Shown piece by piece: positions 1 to 11,459 of a stretch of 64,000 bases of DNA (the first letter of the stretch is position 1; each line of letters starts with the position of its first letter). A program made the translations under genes and the position numbers. Below the pieces are notes generated by a model. The model saw nothing but the letters and a program-made list of their open reading frames with translations, was not told the origin of the DNA and searched no databases. The stretch spans positions 310,001 to 374,000 of the forward strand of contig JBAIAA010000809.1 of NCBI GenBank assembly GCA_037893245.1, given 5' to 3'. The stretch comes from Crossaster papposus. Lineage: Eukaryota > Echinodermata > Asteroidea > Velatida > Solasteridae.

Positions 1-1432
1 GCATTGTGGCAATTTAGCTTTTGGCTACAAACACAATGTTTTAATAAACCAGAATAATAATAATAACAATAAATGATTGATATCGTGGATGTCGTACTCG
101 TAGAAACTATGTAAATGTTGAGGGAAAGCATGAAATAGCAAACTTGAGAAAACGTCACAAACAAAGATATGAAATTTTCCGGACAATTTCAGGTAAAGGT
201 TTAAAATTCTATAAGAAAAAAAGAAAAAAGGCAGTGACACTGCCAGATCCCAGAGATTTTAGGAACATTTTAAAGAACAAAAATCTGTATATAATAATTT
301 CACTGTATATTTAATTTCACTGTTGTAACCCTTTCCCCCGGGTTATCATCCAGGTTTTTTTCCTATTTGTGAAATAAAACATAACATGTCGGTAACATAA
401 CATACATGTATAGTTAATTGCATTGATGTAGAAGTTGGCCTTCCATTCACCTTAAATTGAATACCGCAGACCGGTGTGTGCTCGACTAAAAATAAGCTGT
501 ACCAGGTCTCCAAGTGAGCCTCGCGTAAAACCCTCGCCCTAAGGACAAGAATTGTCTGTGGCTTTGGTCGGCCAGTGTTGCCGTTCAATTTATCCAAACC
601 CTGAGTTTTTTTTTCTTTTTTCCAAAGCTGTTTTCCTATCAGAATGTAGATCAACATTTGTTACTTAAGGCAGAAAGTATGCCATTCAGTTCCTGTCTCT
701 CTTCCTCTCTCTTTGCGACAGATTACTTGATAAGATCTGATATATTATAGGCCTACTGTGCAAGAGATGCCGATTGGAAAAAGAAATTATATTACATGTT
801 GTATACCTCGTCAATTATATTGCCCCAGGCCAACTGTTTGCATTAGATCCATTATTTTATTTGTAAATGCAAGTCTTGGCGATTTGAACAAATCAAGGTA
901 TTTTTTTTATTTTTTTTTTTAGACTTGGGGCAAGCAGGAAGACAGGAAAATGCACCGGATACATCTCTGCCCTAAGGCAGTGTATTACACCCAGGGCATT
1001 TTTTTCTGTTTCATAATATATATATTTTTTTAACAGTTCTTTCTTATTGATGGATGTTCACGGTGGAAGGTGTCCTCAGTTACAAATAGATGCCTGTCAA
1101 CGGAAAGACAGATAAACACCGGGATTTTTTTCCTTAAACAAAAATCTGGTTTAGTGGAATTGATATTAAATAACTCCTAGGTTTTTTATGTAGATAGTTG
1201 GGACTATACAGACGGACATGGGTGTAATAGTATGCATAATTACATTTTACAAAATGTATTTATATTAATCATTTTACACTGGATAATATACACAATCGTG
1301 TTTAGTTTCAGATCAGAAAACTGTTGGATCTTTCTGCATGGTGGTAATTTTAGATGATTATTCATTAAAAAAACAAATTGTTTTTGGGGGGCTCATGCTT
1401 AGTTGATTCAATATTAGATTTCGGCCATTCAT
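1..1432. other. AT-rich spacer, no gene seen
   Basis: AT-rich sequence with poly-T runs (about 901-921 and 1022-1030). A 103-codon open frame on the - strand at 346-657 has no recognisable domain and is not called. No repeat with clear ends was found. Confidence 0.5.
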
Positions 1433-1660
1433 CGACATGTATACACTGTATACTCGGTGTTGTCCCAAGGGATTCTTTAGAAAATATTCACTGAATGAGG
1501 TGGGACTCGAACCCACGACTCTTGAGAGTCAGTGTTTTTTTTTTTTTGAACAAATATCTCAGGATAACGCTAAGTACAGTGTAAATACACTCGGTGAAGG
1601 GCCAAAATCTAATACGGTATTGAATTTACGTCTCCCGACGCAAATTCCATCTTATACAAA
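1433..1660 (-). repeat. tRNA-like dispersed repeat, copy 1
   Basis: The reverse complement matches the element at 61438-61692. It shares a GAATTTGCGTCGGGAGA start, a GTTCGAGTCCCA B-box-like core (near 1505) and a CAACACCGAGTATACAGTGT end. The B box and position suggest a tRNA-derived SINE. Here the 5' tRNA-like half seems replaced by a poly-A/T run. It is a relic with no coding function. Confidence 0.6.
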
Positions 1661-1750
1661 GATATACGTATTATAGTTTAGTTCCCTCAAAGATTACATG
1701 TATTAAAGTTACAAAAAGTCCAAGTACAATATCCAATACATTTACCTAGA

Positions 1751-1852
1751 CCGTTTTCCACACCCCAGCTTAGGCTCCGTCTTTGCTTCATCCCCGTTGC
1801 CAAACTGCACAAATGAGGAAAAAGATTGAGATGAAGCCGGGGTTTGGAAAAC
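1751..1852. mobile_element. Hairpin MITE, CCGTTTTCCA family, copy 1
   Basis: Starts CCGTTTTCCACACCCCAGCTT and ends in the inverted form (GCCGGGGTTTGGAAAAC), so the strand can fold back on itself. Related copies lie at 19941-20047 and 29652-29787. It has no coding capacity. The superfamily is not assigned because no clear target duplication is seen. Confidence 0.65.
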
Positions 1853-2513
1853 AGATGCAATCTATTTTTTACAGCACATAATTTTTATTTGCCCTTTTCA
1901 CAATCTCTAATTTTGCAAAGGCCACATCTTAATAACTTAATTCAATGTGTGCACTTCTTTGAAGAGCACAGATTAATTTATCTTAAACTGCTTGCCGTAT
2001 TCTTTTCTTCTTCTTTTTTCCTCAAGGGATTTTTACTAACCCTAAGCAGAATGTAATACCGTAGCTGCGATGGAATCATCCATCTTGTTCTTAGCAAATC
2101 TAAATTTAAAAAAAAAAAAAAAATGAAAAAGTCTGAATGGAAATGTCAGGATTATCTTGATGGATGGCAAATGTTAGTAGACCTAAATGCTGGCCCAGTT
2201 TGTATTTATAGCTCTGATATTTATGAATGGGGGTATTCCTGGAATGAAATTGGTGTCTCACAAGGGGAAGATTAGACTGAGTTGGACCATAGGGTAGTTT
2301 CTTTTAAAGGAGTTTGCCTGGGCTGTCCATCTTTTTGCCAAAGACGTACAGTATATTAGTACTCATAACTGGAACACTTGCGGCCTCAACACTTTTATCT
2401 TCAAGCAAAATTGAATTCTCAATCCTGATTGGGTGATCCTTGGCCACAATAGCGGGATATTATTCCACATACATTTTTTACCACTACACATACAGGTACA
2501 TGTATCGTGCTAT
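1853..2513. other. AT-rich spacer, no gene seen
   Basis: Contains a poly-A run near 2107-2122 and short chance frames only. Confidence 0.5.
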
Positions 2514-3409
2514 TTAACCAGTTCGCGCCGGAGGACAGGCCTTCATTTTAAAGGAGCGCGATCGCGCTCGCGCTCCTCCGCGCTCCTTAAAATTTTAACA
2601 AGAGAAAAACAAATATTAAAAAATTTAAAAAAAATAAAAAAATAAAAAATAAAATAAAAAAACGGCAACTGACTAGTGTCATAACAGTAAAGATACGAAA
2701 GCATTGCACAAGAGAAATTCTCTCCTCGCACCCCCAAATAAAATCACATCAGATTTATCTTATACCAACAACGGTCATCTAGTCTTTCGTGTTCGCCCAT
2801 TCCATTTATTTCAGACATAACGGGCCTAGACTAATTCGCGCTTAATTAATCCATACAAGTCACAGAGAGAGAAATATAATGTCACTGGATGGGAAAGCGC
2901 CATCATTCTCTTAACCAAAAGTTGAACTACTGGTGAATGTTGTGTTCCTTTTCTTGAGTATGTGTTTATTAAAGGCATAGACACCTTTGGTTGTCATTTT
3001 GAGTAACTACAGATAGTGTCCAGGGCCTTTAAACTTGCGTTTTGTTAGCGAGAGCAAATCACTCTCCTTAATTCATTGTTTTGATTTAAGGAGAGCGATT
3101 TTAAAATCACTCTCCTTAATTCACCTTTTGATTTAAGGAGAGCGATGCACAGCTCTCCTCAGATTTATTAAAATGAAGGCCTGGGAGGACGTATATTAAC
3201 GCCAAGTTTTCACCAGATTCAAAACGCATGACGCATAAACACGTCACGAGCAAGGCCGGAAACGTCTGTCAGCAGCGAGCAAGGCTGAAAATGCGTGGGT
3301 GTGCTTCCCAGGATCATCGGCCTGAACCCGCCTCGGATCAAGTTTTGTTAAAAATAATCCTGCGCCTCGGCTCGGTGATGTTAAAATATTCCCGGCGCGA
3401 ACTGGTTAA
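2514..3409 (-). mobile_element. piggyBac-like TTAA MITE, copy 1 (interrupted)
   Basis: Ends are TTAACCAGTTCGCGCCGG and CCGGCGCGAACTGGTTAA, a perfect inverted pair whose outermost TTAA fits a piggyBac-type target. Internal sequence (3188-3390) is the reverse complement of the copies at 20636, 45954, 60648 and 62836. The left end is separated from the body by a second insertion (2536-3183). It has no transposase and is a non-autonomous relic. Confidence 0.75.
2536..3183. mobile_element. Nested MITE with CAGGCCTTCATTTTAA ends
   Basis: A 16-bp terminal inverted repeat (CAGGCCTTCATTTTAA / TTAAAATGAAGGCCTG) is flanked by GGAGGA on both sides (2530-2535, 3184-3189). This matches duplication of one GGAGGA site in the host element. 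The interior has several inverted copies of an AAGGAG(A/C)GCGAT-type motif. No coding sequence is seen. The superfamily is uncertain: the duplication reads as 6 bp, though sequence decay could hide a longer one. Confidence 0.7.
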
Positions 3410-5760
3410 GATGCTTGCGCTATTTCTATTAATGTTTCAATGTTTCAATAAAAGGTCCAAAGGTGTGACTTGATTTTGTTCCCCCGTTAAACCTGACGTA
3501 TATAATAACTTCCCATGCAAGTAGTGTCAATGAAATCGACTTTATACTTTAAAAAATCTGTTTTAGGTACATGTATGATGTATAAGTAATCAATCTTGGA
3601 GATAAAAAGGCATCAAAAAATATGTCCAGAATTATTTTAATTTGTGTTATGTTATACAATATTAACGGGGACTCCTAATTTATGAACTGACCCTCTTTCA
3701 TTTTGTGATAGGATAACTGCTGAATAGATTCGACAACGTGAGCATTCCATCTTGTGCATCAATATTCCTTTATACATTTTTTATCGCAGTCGCACTCATG
3801 TTCATTGTAGTTTTTGTGTTTTACGTTCCTTTTGGCACAGGACACAAAGGCACCACATACAATTTGTCCATGTTCCAAAAAAGTGCGAGTAGGATGTACA
3901 TGTACATTGTATAACATGTAACTGTAGTCTAGTTTAATATTAGCTTAACTTTTGTCTAGCTCATATTAAAATTGGGTGATTCAAGACTGTTAGGGGTTTT
4001 AAAGGTAGTATAAACCATTGCAAACATTTAAAAAAAACTACTGAATTATATTATGAAATGAGCCTACCCCGGTACATGTACGGTGTACCTTACATTACTT
4101 GATCGATTAAAGAAAAAAACTTATTTGCTGTGGTTTTCAAGAAAAGTGAAAATTTGTATCAATTTTCAATCAATAGAAATTATTAAACCTGTCACAAAGA
4201 GTTTTTTTTCTTTTCTTTTTGGACAGTGCTGTTTCTCTGTATTTTTAAAATACACACCACATCAAAGTCCCGTAGTTATTAACTGCCAAAATTGGTACCG
4301 TAATTTATCTCCACCTTAAAAATGCCTTTGGCCTAATCGCCGGTCACTCGCTGGTTAAATTTGGTTTTATCATCATGTTTTAGGACAAATGCATTCCTCT
4401 CATAAATCCATCTGCACCAGGGATTCCACAATCCCACCCTCCCCAGTCCATCAGAAAATGTGGAATTTCCATAACATCCATATGGAAGTTGAAGGAAGGG
4501 ATGATGGTAGAGATCAAACTGATTTCAATTAACTCAGAGGGTTAAAGCTATTAGGGGAAGAACCAGCTATACAAAGTAAGGGAATAAATATGTGGTTGGC
4601 CAGTCTTTAATGGATATAACCGGCTCATTGGCCTGGACGAGTTAATGACCCGAGCTGAAGAGGAGTCGTTAACAATGTCCAGGCCCGTGAGCTGTTTTAA
4701 ATGTATGTTTAATGCCTTCCAAATGCAACCACATATATCTATTCCCGACCCAGTCATAATACTTTTGGGTCAAACATTGACAATTTTCCAACAATTTTAC
4801 CTCGAGCTATTTGAATGCATGTGCCTCTTGCACGTGCCTTTCTATGGAGATTGACATTCGTGTTCCATCTGCTGCTCGATACAGCGAGATGCGCATTGGA
4901 GAGTGATTTTAACAGCATTAATTAATATACGTGCTCATCGGTAGTATTGCACATGCTGTGTGAGATTTCAACCAATAGTGTCATGGACCAAACTTCCTAC
5001 GTGTACAGGTACATGTAGGAGTCCAAAATTAACGTGATATCAGGCCATGTTTTACCGGCCGTTTAAGCATACCTACATGTAAGTGTCGGGCTCTCAATTA
5101 TTAGGAATACCGAGCTACTGTCTCGGGTATTTAAAATACTCCATAAAACCTGACGACACAAGGCCCTTGATACATTTATACCGTACTTTGTACCATTTTA
5201 ATGCCACTGTACTAGCACCAGTTGACAGTAAGATGCATCATCTTTTTTAAGGGGGTTCAGCTGTGATAGATAGGCAAGCAGGGTCTGAGATGTTGAACGC
5301 TTCAGCACCTTACGCTATCATCTCATTCCCAGATCAATTCCTGAACACATCTTGCAGGCTGACCATGCATGATATTAAGGCATCCACACTCGGGAGATGA
5401 CATATGGAAGGCCCCCTGTTCCCTTTGGAATTAGGCGCAAATTTGATTGTTATATTAAGGGACTTGCAGTGCAAGTTTGTCTAATGTCACCTTGACTTCC
5501 TCCCCATTCAGTCATTTGGACGAGCCAAACATGAAAACACAATTTAATCATAACAGGGAGATAAACTTGTCAGATACGGACAGATACGGGAAATATTTTT
5601 ATTGGCCGTCTACAGCCCAATGTGAAAATAATCACCGTGTTATTGACAACCTCATTTATGTACATACAGAATAATTTAGTTGTTTTTAAAGATGGTGTGT
5701 CCGTGCTTTTACAGGGTTGCACCCTGAAAAATAGATTTCCAAATTGTCTAGCATTGTATT
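3410..5760. other. AT-rich spacer, no gene seen
   Basis: Several TACATGTA palindromes (for example near 3898 and 4076). Open frames here are short (up to 92 codons), AT-rich and unlike known families. No structured repeat was identified. Confidence 0.45.
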
Positions 5761-5850
5761 TTAACCAGATGACATTCCTTTCAGTCAATGATGTTGTTAC
5801 AGCATCTTCAAGCGGGCGTGCCGGCCAGTCATGCAATATTTTTAGCATAG
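5761..5850. repeat. 90-bp dispersed repeat, copy A
   Basis: Starts AACCAGATGACATTCC and runs to CAGTCATGCAATATTT. It is clearly similar to 6804-6892 in the same orientation. It sits directly against the 16-bp tandem array that follows. Its nature is unknown; it may be an end of a larger mobile element. Confidence 0.6.
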
Positions 5851-5856
5851 CGGGTC

Positions 5857-6089
5857 GCCGGACCTACGGCGTGCCGGACCTACGGCGTGCCGGACCTACG
5901 GCGTGCCGGACCTACGGCGTGCCGGACCTACGGCGTGCCGGACCTACGGCGTGCCGGACCTACGGCGTGCCGGACCTACGGCGTGCCGGACCTACGGCGT
6001 GCCGGACCTACGGCGTGCCGGACCTACGGCGTGCCGGACCTACGGCGTGCCGGACCTACGGCGCGCCGGACCTACGGCGCGCCGGACCT
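5857..6089. repeat. 16-bp tandem array (GCCGGACCTACGGCGT)
   Basis: About 14.5 nearly perfect 16-bp units, with a T-to-C variant in the last two. Because 16 is not a multiple of 3, long open frames appear across it in several frames and encode a 16-residue repeat. They reflect the lack of stops in the unit, not a gene. Degenerate relatives of the unit (GTCGGACCTATG) continue to about 6290. Confidence 0.9.
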
Positions 6090-6803
6090 TTGGTTGGAGG
6101 ATGGGATTTTGTTAGACTAACTTATGAGGCATCAGAACTTTGAGGTGTCGGACCTATGGGTCATAGGACCTACATGTACCTGTCGTCAGACCAATTAGGT
6201 GTCGGACCTATGAAGCGTTGGACTTTTGCCTTTATTTGTTTGGGGGATGGGATTTTGTCACACTTATGAGGTGTCGGACCTATGGTGTCTCACTTACGAG
6301 CTGACCCCACCCAAACTACATGGCTTGCATCCATTCACAGTAACCATATCGCAAACAAACGGTAGACTAACTAAAATTGGGGGCATTATTTTTAAACAGA
6401 ACAATTCTTGAAAACGACAGCACACCAGGTGCCGTCATTTCACAGGATGCTTGAAACTATTGTCCACTTTATCCAGGTATCTAGCTATTGTCCAGGTATC
6501 TCATAATAAATCGTTTTTGGGTTGTTTTTTAGGCAAATGTTCTATATCAAAAACAAAATCTATGTACCATTACGGTACCTTTAAGGATTGCCCAGCATGT
6601 CACATGCACAGATTACAACAGAGTGCTATTTTAAAATTCATGTGTAAACAACTGAAATCAAATTGCCCCCAGTTCATCAGGAGTGCAAAGAAAACATGAG
6701 CTGTGGAGATGTTTTCTTTCTGTTTGATTTTATCTTCTTCTCCCGTACGGTCAATCCAGGGAGGATGAGTGAATGACGTCACAGGGAAGTGACTGATATT
6801 AAT
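6090..6803. other. Degenerate tail of the 16-bp array, then spacer
   Basis: The first 200 bases contain scattered GGACCTA motifs derived from the array. The remainder is spacer without a gene. Confidence 0.5.
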
Positions 6804-6892
6804 GAACCAGATGGCATTCCTTTCAGTCAATGATGTCGTCGCATCATTTTCAGGCGGGCGAGCCAGCCAGTCATGCAATATTTGTAAGCCTG
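6804..6892. repeat. 90-bp dispersed repeat, copy B
   Basis: Similar to 5761-5850 (AACCAGATGGCATTCC to CAGTCATGCAATATTT), same orientation, about 1 kb away. The similarity stops where copy A meets the tandem array. Confidence 0.6.
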
Positions 6893-7005
6893 GTAAATAT
6901 CGTCCTTGATTTTATCTATTCTCAGCCGTCCTTGACGTTATTTGTATACAAACCTGCACAGAATTTAGATTTATATTCTTTGTAAACTTTGTAAACTAAT
7001 TAAAA

Positions 7006-7064
7006 AACATATTCACTGGATTGGAATGGGGCTTGAACCTGCAACCTCTGCATTACTGGTTATA
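7006..7064 (-). repeat. tRNA-like SINE fragment
   Basis: The reverse strand reads GAGGTTGCAGGTTCAAGCCCC, a B-box-like core, followed by sequence resembling the tRNA-like repeat at 1433-1660 (CACTGGATTGG versus CACTGAATGAGG). No full cloverleaf is seen. Confidence 0.4.
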
Positions 7065-7315
7065 GTGCTCAGTTTTAAGGTGTTTTTTAAAATGTATTTT
7101 ACAAAAGCCGTATCCTCTTTGAGTGATCCCTATTTTCTATTTTTCTAAGGTTGCTATTTCCCAAGTTTGCAATGTTTTGTGACTTTGGGTGTACGGTGAT
7201 TCCTGGCCACGATGCATTTTTTTCCATCTTTTGTGGGAACGATAAGCCATTAGGTTGGTTCTTCACAACCTGGCCTTTCAAATAAAATAACTAAATAATC
7301 AAAAGCATGACATTT

Positions 7316-7332
7316 GGGGGGGGGGGGGGGGG
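7316..7332. repeat. Poly(dG) run
   Basis: Seventeen consecutive G. One of many homopolymeric G or C runs in this window. Confidence 0.95.
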
Positions 7333-7584
7333 TGGGGTTGCAAGGCGGAATGCCCTTTAAGTGCCCGACACAGCAATCAGCTTAAAACCATCATTAATAA
7401 AATACCATCAAGGGCCAATTAACCTATAACTAAAGTACAGTAGCTCACCCAATGCGTCAATGCGCAACCAGGGAGAAGTGGTCTTTTTTCATTCACACCA
7501 TGGTACATCACACTGGCCACGGTCTATTTATTTATTTATTTATTTATTAGAAATTTGTTCATAAATTTCAAAGTTAACAAAGAA

Positions 7585-7665
7585 ATCGGCAAAGCGGGAT
7601 TTGAACCTGCAACCTCCATAATACCAGACCAGCGCTCTACTAACAGAACCACCAGATTTGTTTCC
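7585..7665 (-). repeat. tRNA-derived sequence (SINE head)
   Basis: The reverse strand has an A-box-like TGGTTCTGTTAGTAGAGCG and a B box GGTTCAAATCC at tRNA-like spacing, preceded by a (TTTA)n microsatellite at about 7528-7548. Stem pairing looks too weak for a functional tRNA, so it is read as a SINE head or tRNA pseudogene. Confidence 0.5.
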
Positions 7666-8159
7666 CTATTGTTGGCAGTTTCCTAAATTGTCAGTATTTT
7701 TGTTCGAGGGCACTAGTCAGAAGTCATAATCTTTAAGGCAGAATTGCATAAAAATGTCATTTCAAAACGAACGAAATAGGTTGTGAATAAAATACTTTAC
7801 ATTAAACATTTATACAGGATATAAAACAAAACAAAGACAAATAAACAACAGGACGAAAACCACAGCCAAAAACCAAAGTGTTTTATTTTTGCCTTTACAA
7901 TGTACATAAGTTACATTCTGAGCCGAGTTCCCCGTGTGCTTTAGCCTAATAGTCAAGGTGCACATGGCTACCCAGACGCATGCCCCGTCCGTAAATACTT
8001 CGCAGAAAAAGACCAGCGAGGGGCTTGCCTCGAGCGCCTTAACTATCTCGTGCAGAGCGCTTATGTTTTTATTTTTACAATTATCCACTGATTTGGTAGA
8101 GAAAATGTCATGCAGAATGCATGCAGTGTTTTGAATATTGACCAATGAAAACGTAGAAT

Positions 8160-8220
8160 TATATACAGCGGATATGACGTCACACGCGCTCGCTTTTAGC
8201 AAACCAAGATGGCGACTTGC
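8160..8220. promoter_or_regulatory. Promoter-like cluster: CRE palindrome and YY1-type site
   Basis: A perfect TGACGTCA (8175-8182) lies 24 bp from AAGATGGCG (8206-8214), which resembles a YY1/initiator site. A TATATA stretch lies at 8160-8165. Such combinations occur at real core promoters, but no gene follows on either strand: the gypsy relic begins just to the right. It may be a promoter relic of a mobile element. Confidence 0.25.
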
Positions 8221-8275
8221 ACATTAAACAACAACGTCACATGATCTAAACTGTGTTGGAAGGTAGGGACATGTT

Positions 8276-8452
8276 TGTAAATCGGGACGGGTAGCTATAC
8301 TGGTAGCTGTGAATTCAGGACCATCGTCGGAGGCTAGCTCGTTGGGAATACCGAAGGTGTCAAAGATGCGTCGTAGGCAGGTGATGAGGCCATCTGCACC
8401 ATGGGAAGACTTCTCGACAATCGACCAGTTAGAACAATTAACGGTCGACCAC
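8276..8452 (-). pseudogene. Integrase core fragment
   Basis: The - strand reads GLITCLRRIFDTFGIP followed by an ASDDGPEFTA motif. This is the region around the second catalytic Asp of gypsy integrases (family pattern SDxGPxF). Neither the zinc-binding part nor the catalytic Glu region is present. Confidence 0.75.
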
Positions 8453-8780
8453 TAATACCAGGTAGTTGTAGCTTTTGTAGTGAAAAAAATTGGCATAAAC
8501 AAAATGGAACAGGTAATCAAGAGGTATGGGGGAGGGGGGGGGGGGGGGGCACCATGTCACAGGCTCGCCGATGGGGACTGGTTCAAGTATGTGCACGTCA
8601 TGGTCTAGCACAGCCTTAACAGGATCCTGCCAGTGGAGTGGGACAGGTAACGTTGTGTGGTGTGCAACTGGTTCGGCATTGGGATCCATCATCAGTTTCC
8701 GAGTGGCTGTCCATTAGAGGCAAAGTTTGATGTTCACATGTGTTAATTGTGCTCGACTTGTAGTAGTCAAGCAGATACCA
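8438..8780 (-). pseudogene. Pol linker and reverse transcriptase start fragment
   Basis: The - strand shows a LLDYYKSSTINTCEHQ-like linker (about 8727-8775, in another frame), then HWQDPVKAVLDHDV and EPVPIGEPVTWC. This matches the N-terminal part of gypsy RT, before the catalytic motifs. The frame then runs into a 16-G run at 8534-8549 and is lost, so no active site is present. Confidence 0.7.
8534..8549. repeat. Poly(dG) run inside the gypsy relic
   Basis: Sixteen G, located where the RT fragment loses its frame. Expansion after insertion is one explanation. Confidence 0.9.
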
Positions 8781-8948
8781 TTACAACTTCGGACGGTTAG
8801 CTTCTGTTTCAGGAAATGGCAGTTTCGTTGGGGGTGTCAGGGGTTGTTGATGCCGAGGGCAGTGACAGTCCATTGTAGGGTCTTCCTGTAGAGCTGCTGT
8901 TGTGTCCGGCTTGTGGGCTTTCTGTGTCACACCCATCGTGGGGAAGCT

Positions 8949-9284
8949 ATCAGGATGGTCCCAATGGCGATGCAGGCCTCTTTGCTGAGGAAGAGCTTGT
9001 CAGAACTCTCTGTGATGTAGGTCATTTGCCTAGTTTCAATGATGCGGCCCTATCCATCTTTGCCAGACAAGCAGAGTACAATTGTCCCCAAGGATCTTGA
9101 TGCCTCCATTGTTGGCTGTGTGCATCCTCATGGTTACTGGGAGGAGGTCAGATTCACGCAAACCGAGGCGGTAAATGACTTTCATACCAGCAAGGCAACT
9201 CTGGCACCCTGTGTCTGCCATGGTTTTCAAAAAATTAAAAATTCCACAAAAACAACTTTGGAACAATTCAACGCAAAAGGACAT
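8949..9284 (-). pseudogene. Retroviral-type aspartic protease fragment
   Basis: The - strand has an ADTGCQS active-site motif (9150-9190 area), then RLGLRESDLLPVTMRMHTAN and GIKILGD. After a frame change it continues as ITESSDKLFLSKEACIAIG. This is the protease-to-RT region of a gypsy Pol. The DTG catalytic triad is still readable. Confidence 0.75.
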
Positions 9285-9290
9285 GGCTGA

Positions 9291-11459
9291 AAACTGGAAA
9301 ATTTACAAGCATCACAACAACAAATGTGGTGTCAAATAAAGAGAACAGAGGGATATTTTATTTGGGTGGTATGTCAATGAGTTATAATGTTTTGGTTTTG
9401 TTAAAAAACATTATTATTTATTGATTTTTTTACATGCAAATGTAAATGTTATCATGCGGTTTTGTTTGTGTTTAGAGAGCTTCTGAAACCCCCCAGTAAA
9501 TTTTGAAGATATTGAAGGGCCTGTTTGTTTCATGCAAATTCGGTGATCTGCAGCGTCGCAAGATCTAAGACACAATGAACAGATAGAAAAATTGATTATT
9601 TTTGAAGATTTGAAGCATGAATGGACATTTATGACAACATTTCTTAGAATGTTCCCGGTTCATGTATTTTCATGATTAAAAAAAGTACAGTTGATTTACT
9701 TTTAACATTTCAGATAACTTATCTGGGTGATAGCCTGTCTAGTGCCTGCAAAATTAAAAGCAGACAATATTCGTCTCGTGGTTTCGGATTCGATGCACTA
9801 GAGTGGTTCCGTTTGTTTTTGTATGGTGTTAGATTACATGATCTCGTGTACAGGCCCATTATAAGTCTTCAGTTTATGATGACCTTCTGTTGGACTTTGT
9901 GATACCCAGTGGTCACGCTCAGTTTACTGTGTGTCATCTCATTTATGATGACAAATTTCGTTTTAATTTCTTTTTTGTTTTTTCGCTGCCAGATACCTAA
10001 TGTACACGCATGTGCATGTATTTTTTAACCCCTTATGGCAGATAGACATGCATTGGAAAACATTTTATTTTGTCATGATAATAGACCCAGCATATGATAA
10101 TAGCGTGCAGCTTTGACATAGGCCGTGTTCTACTGGTAGCACAGCTGACAACGGCATTCCAGACAGATTAGCAGGCTGCGCACATATCCGCCCTCGACAT
10201 CAAGAGGTAAAAATATGGCTTTGTACGTTCACAAGGTTTCAGCAAATTCATAAATGAGTAAAATACCAGTCCTAGCAGTTTGAAAGCATAATTTCTGTTT
10301 CTTGCTATGTGATAAAAGGCAGAGTACCGGTATGCCTAGATACATGTACATGTCAGACAGCTCCTGCATTAGACTTGACACAAAGCAGAGCACATTATTT
10401 TTTGAAGTGATAATCTATTGTTGAGTGCTATATAAATACACGCACTTCATAACCTATCTTTGCAAACAGTTTTTCCTCTTCTTAATTTCCCCCTTCCCCT
10501 CTCCTTCTTCTTATAGAGCTAGACAAGCTGTAGTGATTGCAGCCTTATTTATGGCAGCACACTGCATTTTGCATGACGCAAATTGTAAATCAAGTGGCGA
10601 TTTCCCAACTGATTAAGGCTGACATTTTTGGCCCATTTGCCCCTCCGAAAATAATATCTAAACATACATGCCATGAATTCAGCAAAATATTTACATTCCT
10701 GTGTTAGGATAAAGGGAAAGCAGAGTTTTTTTAGTCAACTTCATGAATGTCCCCGTTACATTTCAGCGGCAATTATATAGATAAATTTTGACTTCAATTA
10801 GTTTTGCAGTTCATTTAGCCATTTTGTTTAACAGCCCCAAAACATTATTACTGTTGGGGGGTAAAAAACACACTATCTATTTGAATATCATATGGAAAGG
10901 TACCGGTAAATAATATACTAAGCAATAAGAATAAGCCTAAGAGGCTTCCTGCAAATTTGTATCGCCTTAAAACAGCACATTTAGTGCAAGGATTTTTTGT
11001 ACTGGGCTTGTCCATCTGAGCAAAGACTTGAGTGCGAAATCATACAACTTGTTTTTCCTGTCTAGCTTGCATGTACCACATACCATGGTTTAAGTAAGTT
11101 TAAATTATAAAAAAAGTTGAGGAAAGTTCTTCTGTGATTCCTGAGAGAAGGACCCAATTGTATGCAGGCGTGCAACCAGTATAACGAAAAATTCGTGCTT
11201 ACTGGTAGCAGAAAATTCTATGCTTACGGAAAACATATATTAATGGGTTAGCAAGAAATGTTTGCTTACATGCGAATGCGTACATCCCGTAACTAAGAAT
11301 TCTGTGATGACAGGATTAGTGTGACATTTTTCTGCTTGCACAAAATAATGAATGTATTAGGCGTTGAATGTTGAAACTAGGCCTAGGATCCATGTTGACA
11401 TTTGATATACTTGATTAAATCCTGTGTGCCTTCATTGTTACTTGATTTAAATTGTACTT
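9291..11459. other. AT-rich spacer, no gene seen
   Basis: Short chance frames only. At 11180-11345 degenerate GCTTAC/GCTTGC repeats resemble a similarly degenerate stretch at 33720-33850; both may be old MITEs without clear ends. Confidence 0.4.

Larger units (their letters stand above)
8258..9290 (-). pseudogene. Decayed gypsy-type retrotransposon (protease, RT, integrase pieces)
   Basis: On the - strand, three Pol pieces occur in the normal Ty3/gypsy order: protease, start of reverse transcriptase, then integrase core. Frameshifts and a large deletion remove most of RT and all of RNase H. No LTRs were found. It belongs to a different lineage from the intact element at 33932-38973, because its protease and RT sequences are clearly different. 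It is an old, immobile relic. Confidence 0.75.

Noticed and set aside
5622-6143. 173-codon frame across the 16-bp array
   Set aside because: The unit has no stop in several frames, so overlapping frames all stay open. The product is a 16-residue repeat created by the array.
7810-8202. 130-codon - strand frame with a hydrophobic C-terminus
   Set aside because: No recognised domain, no coding-like third-position bias, overlaps the CRE-like site. Kept only as a curiosity.
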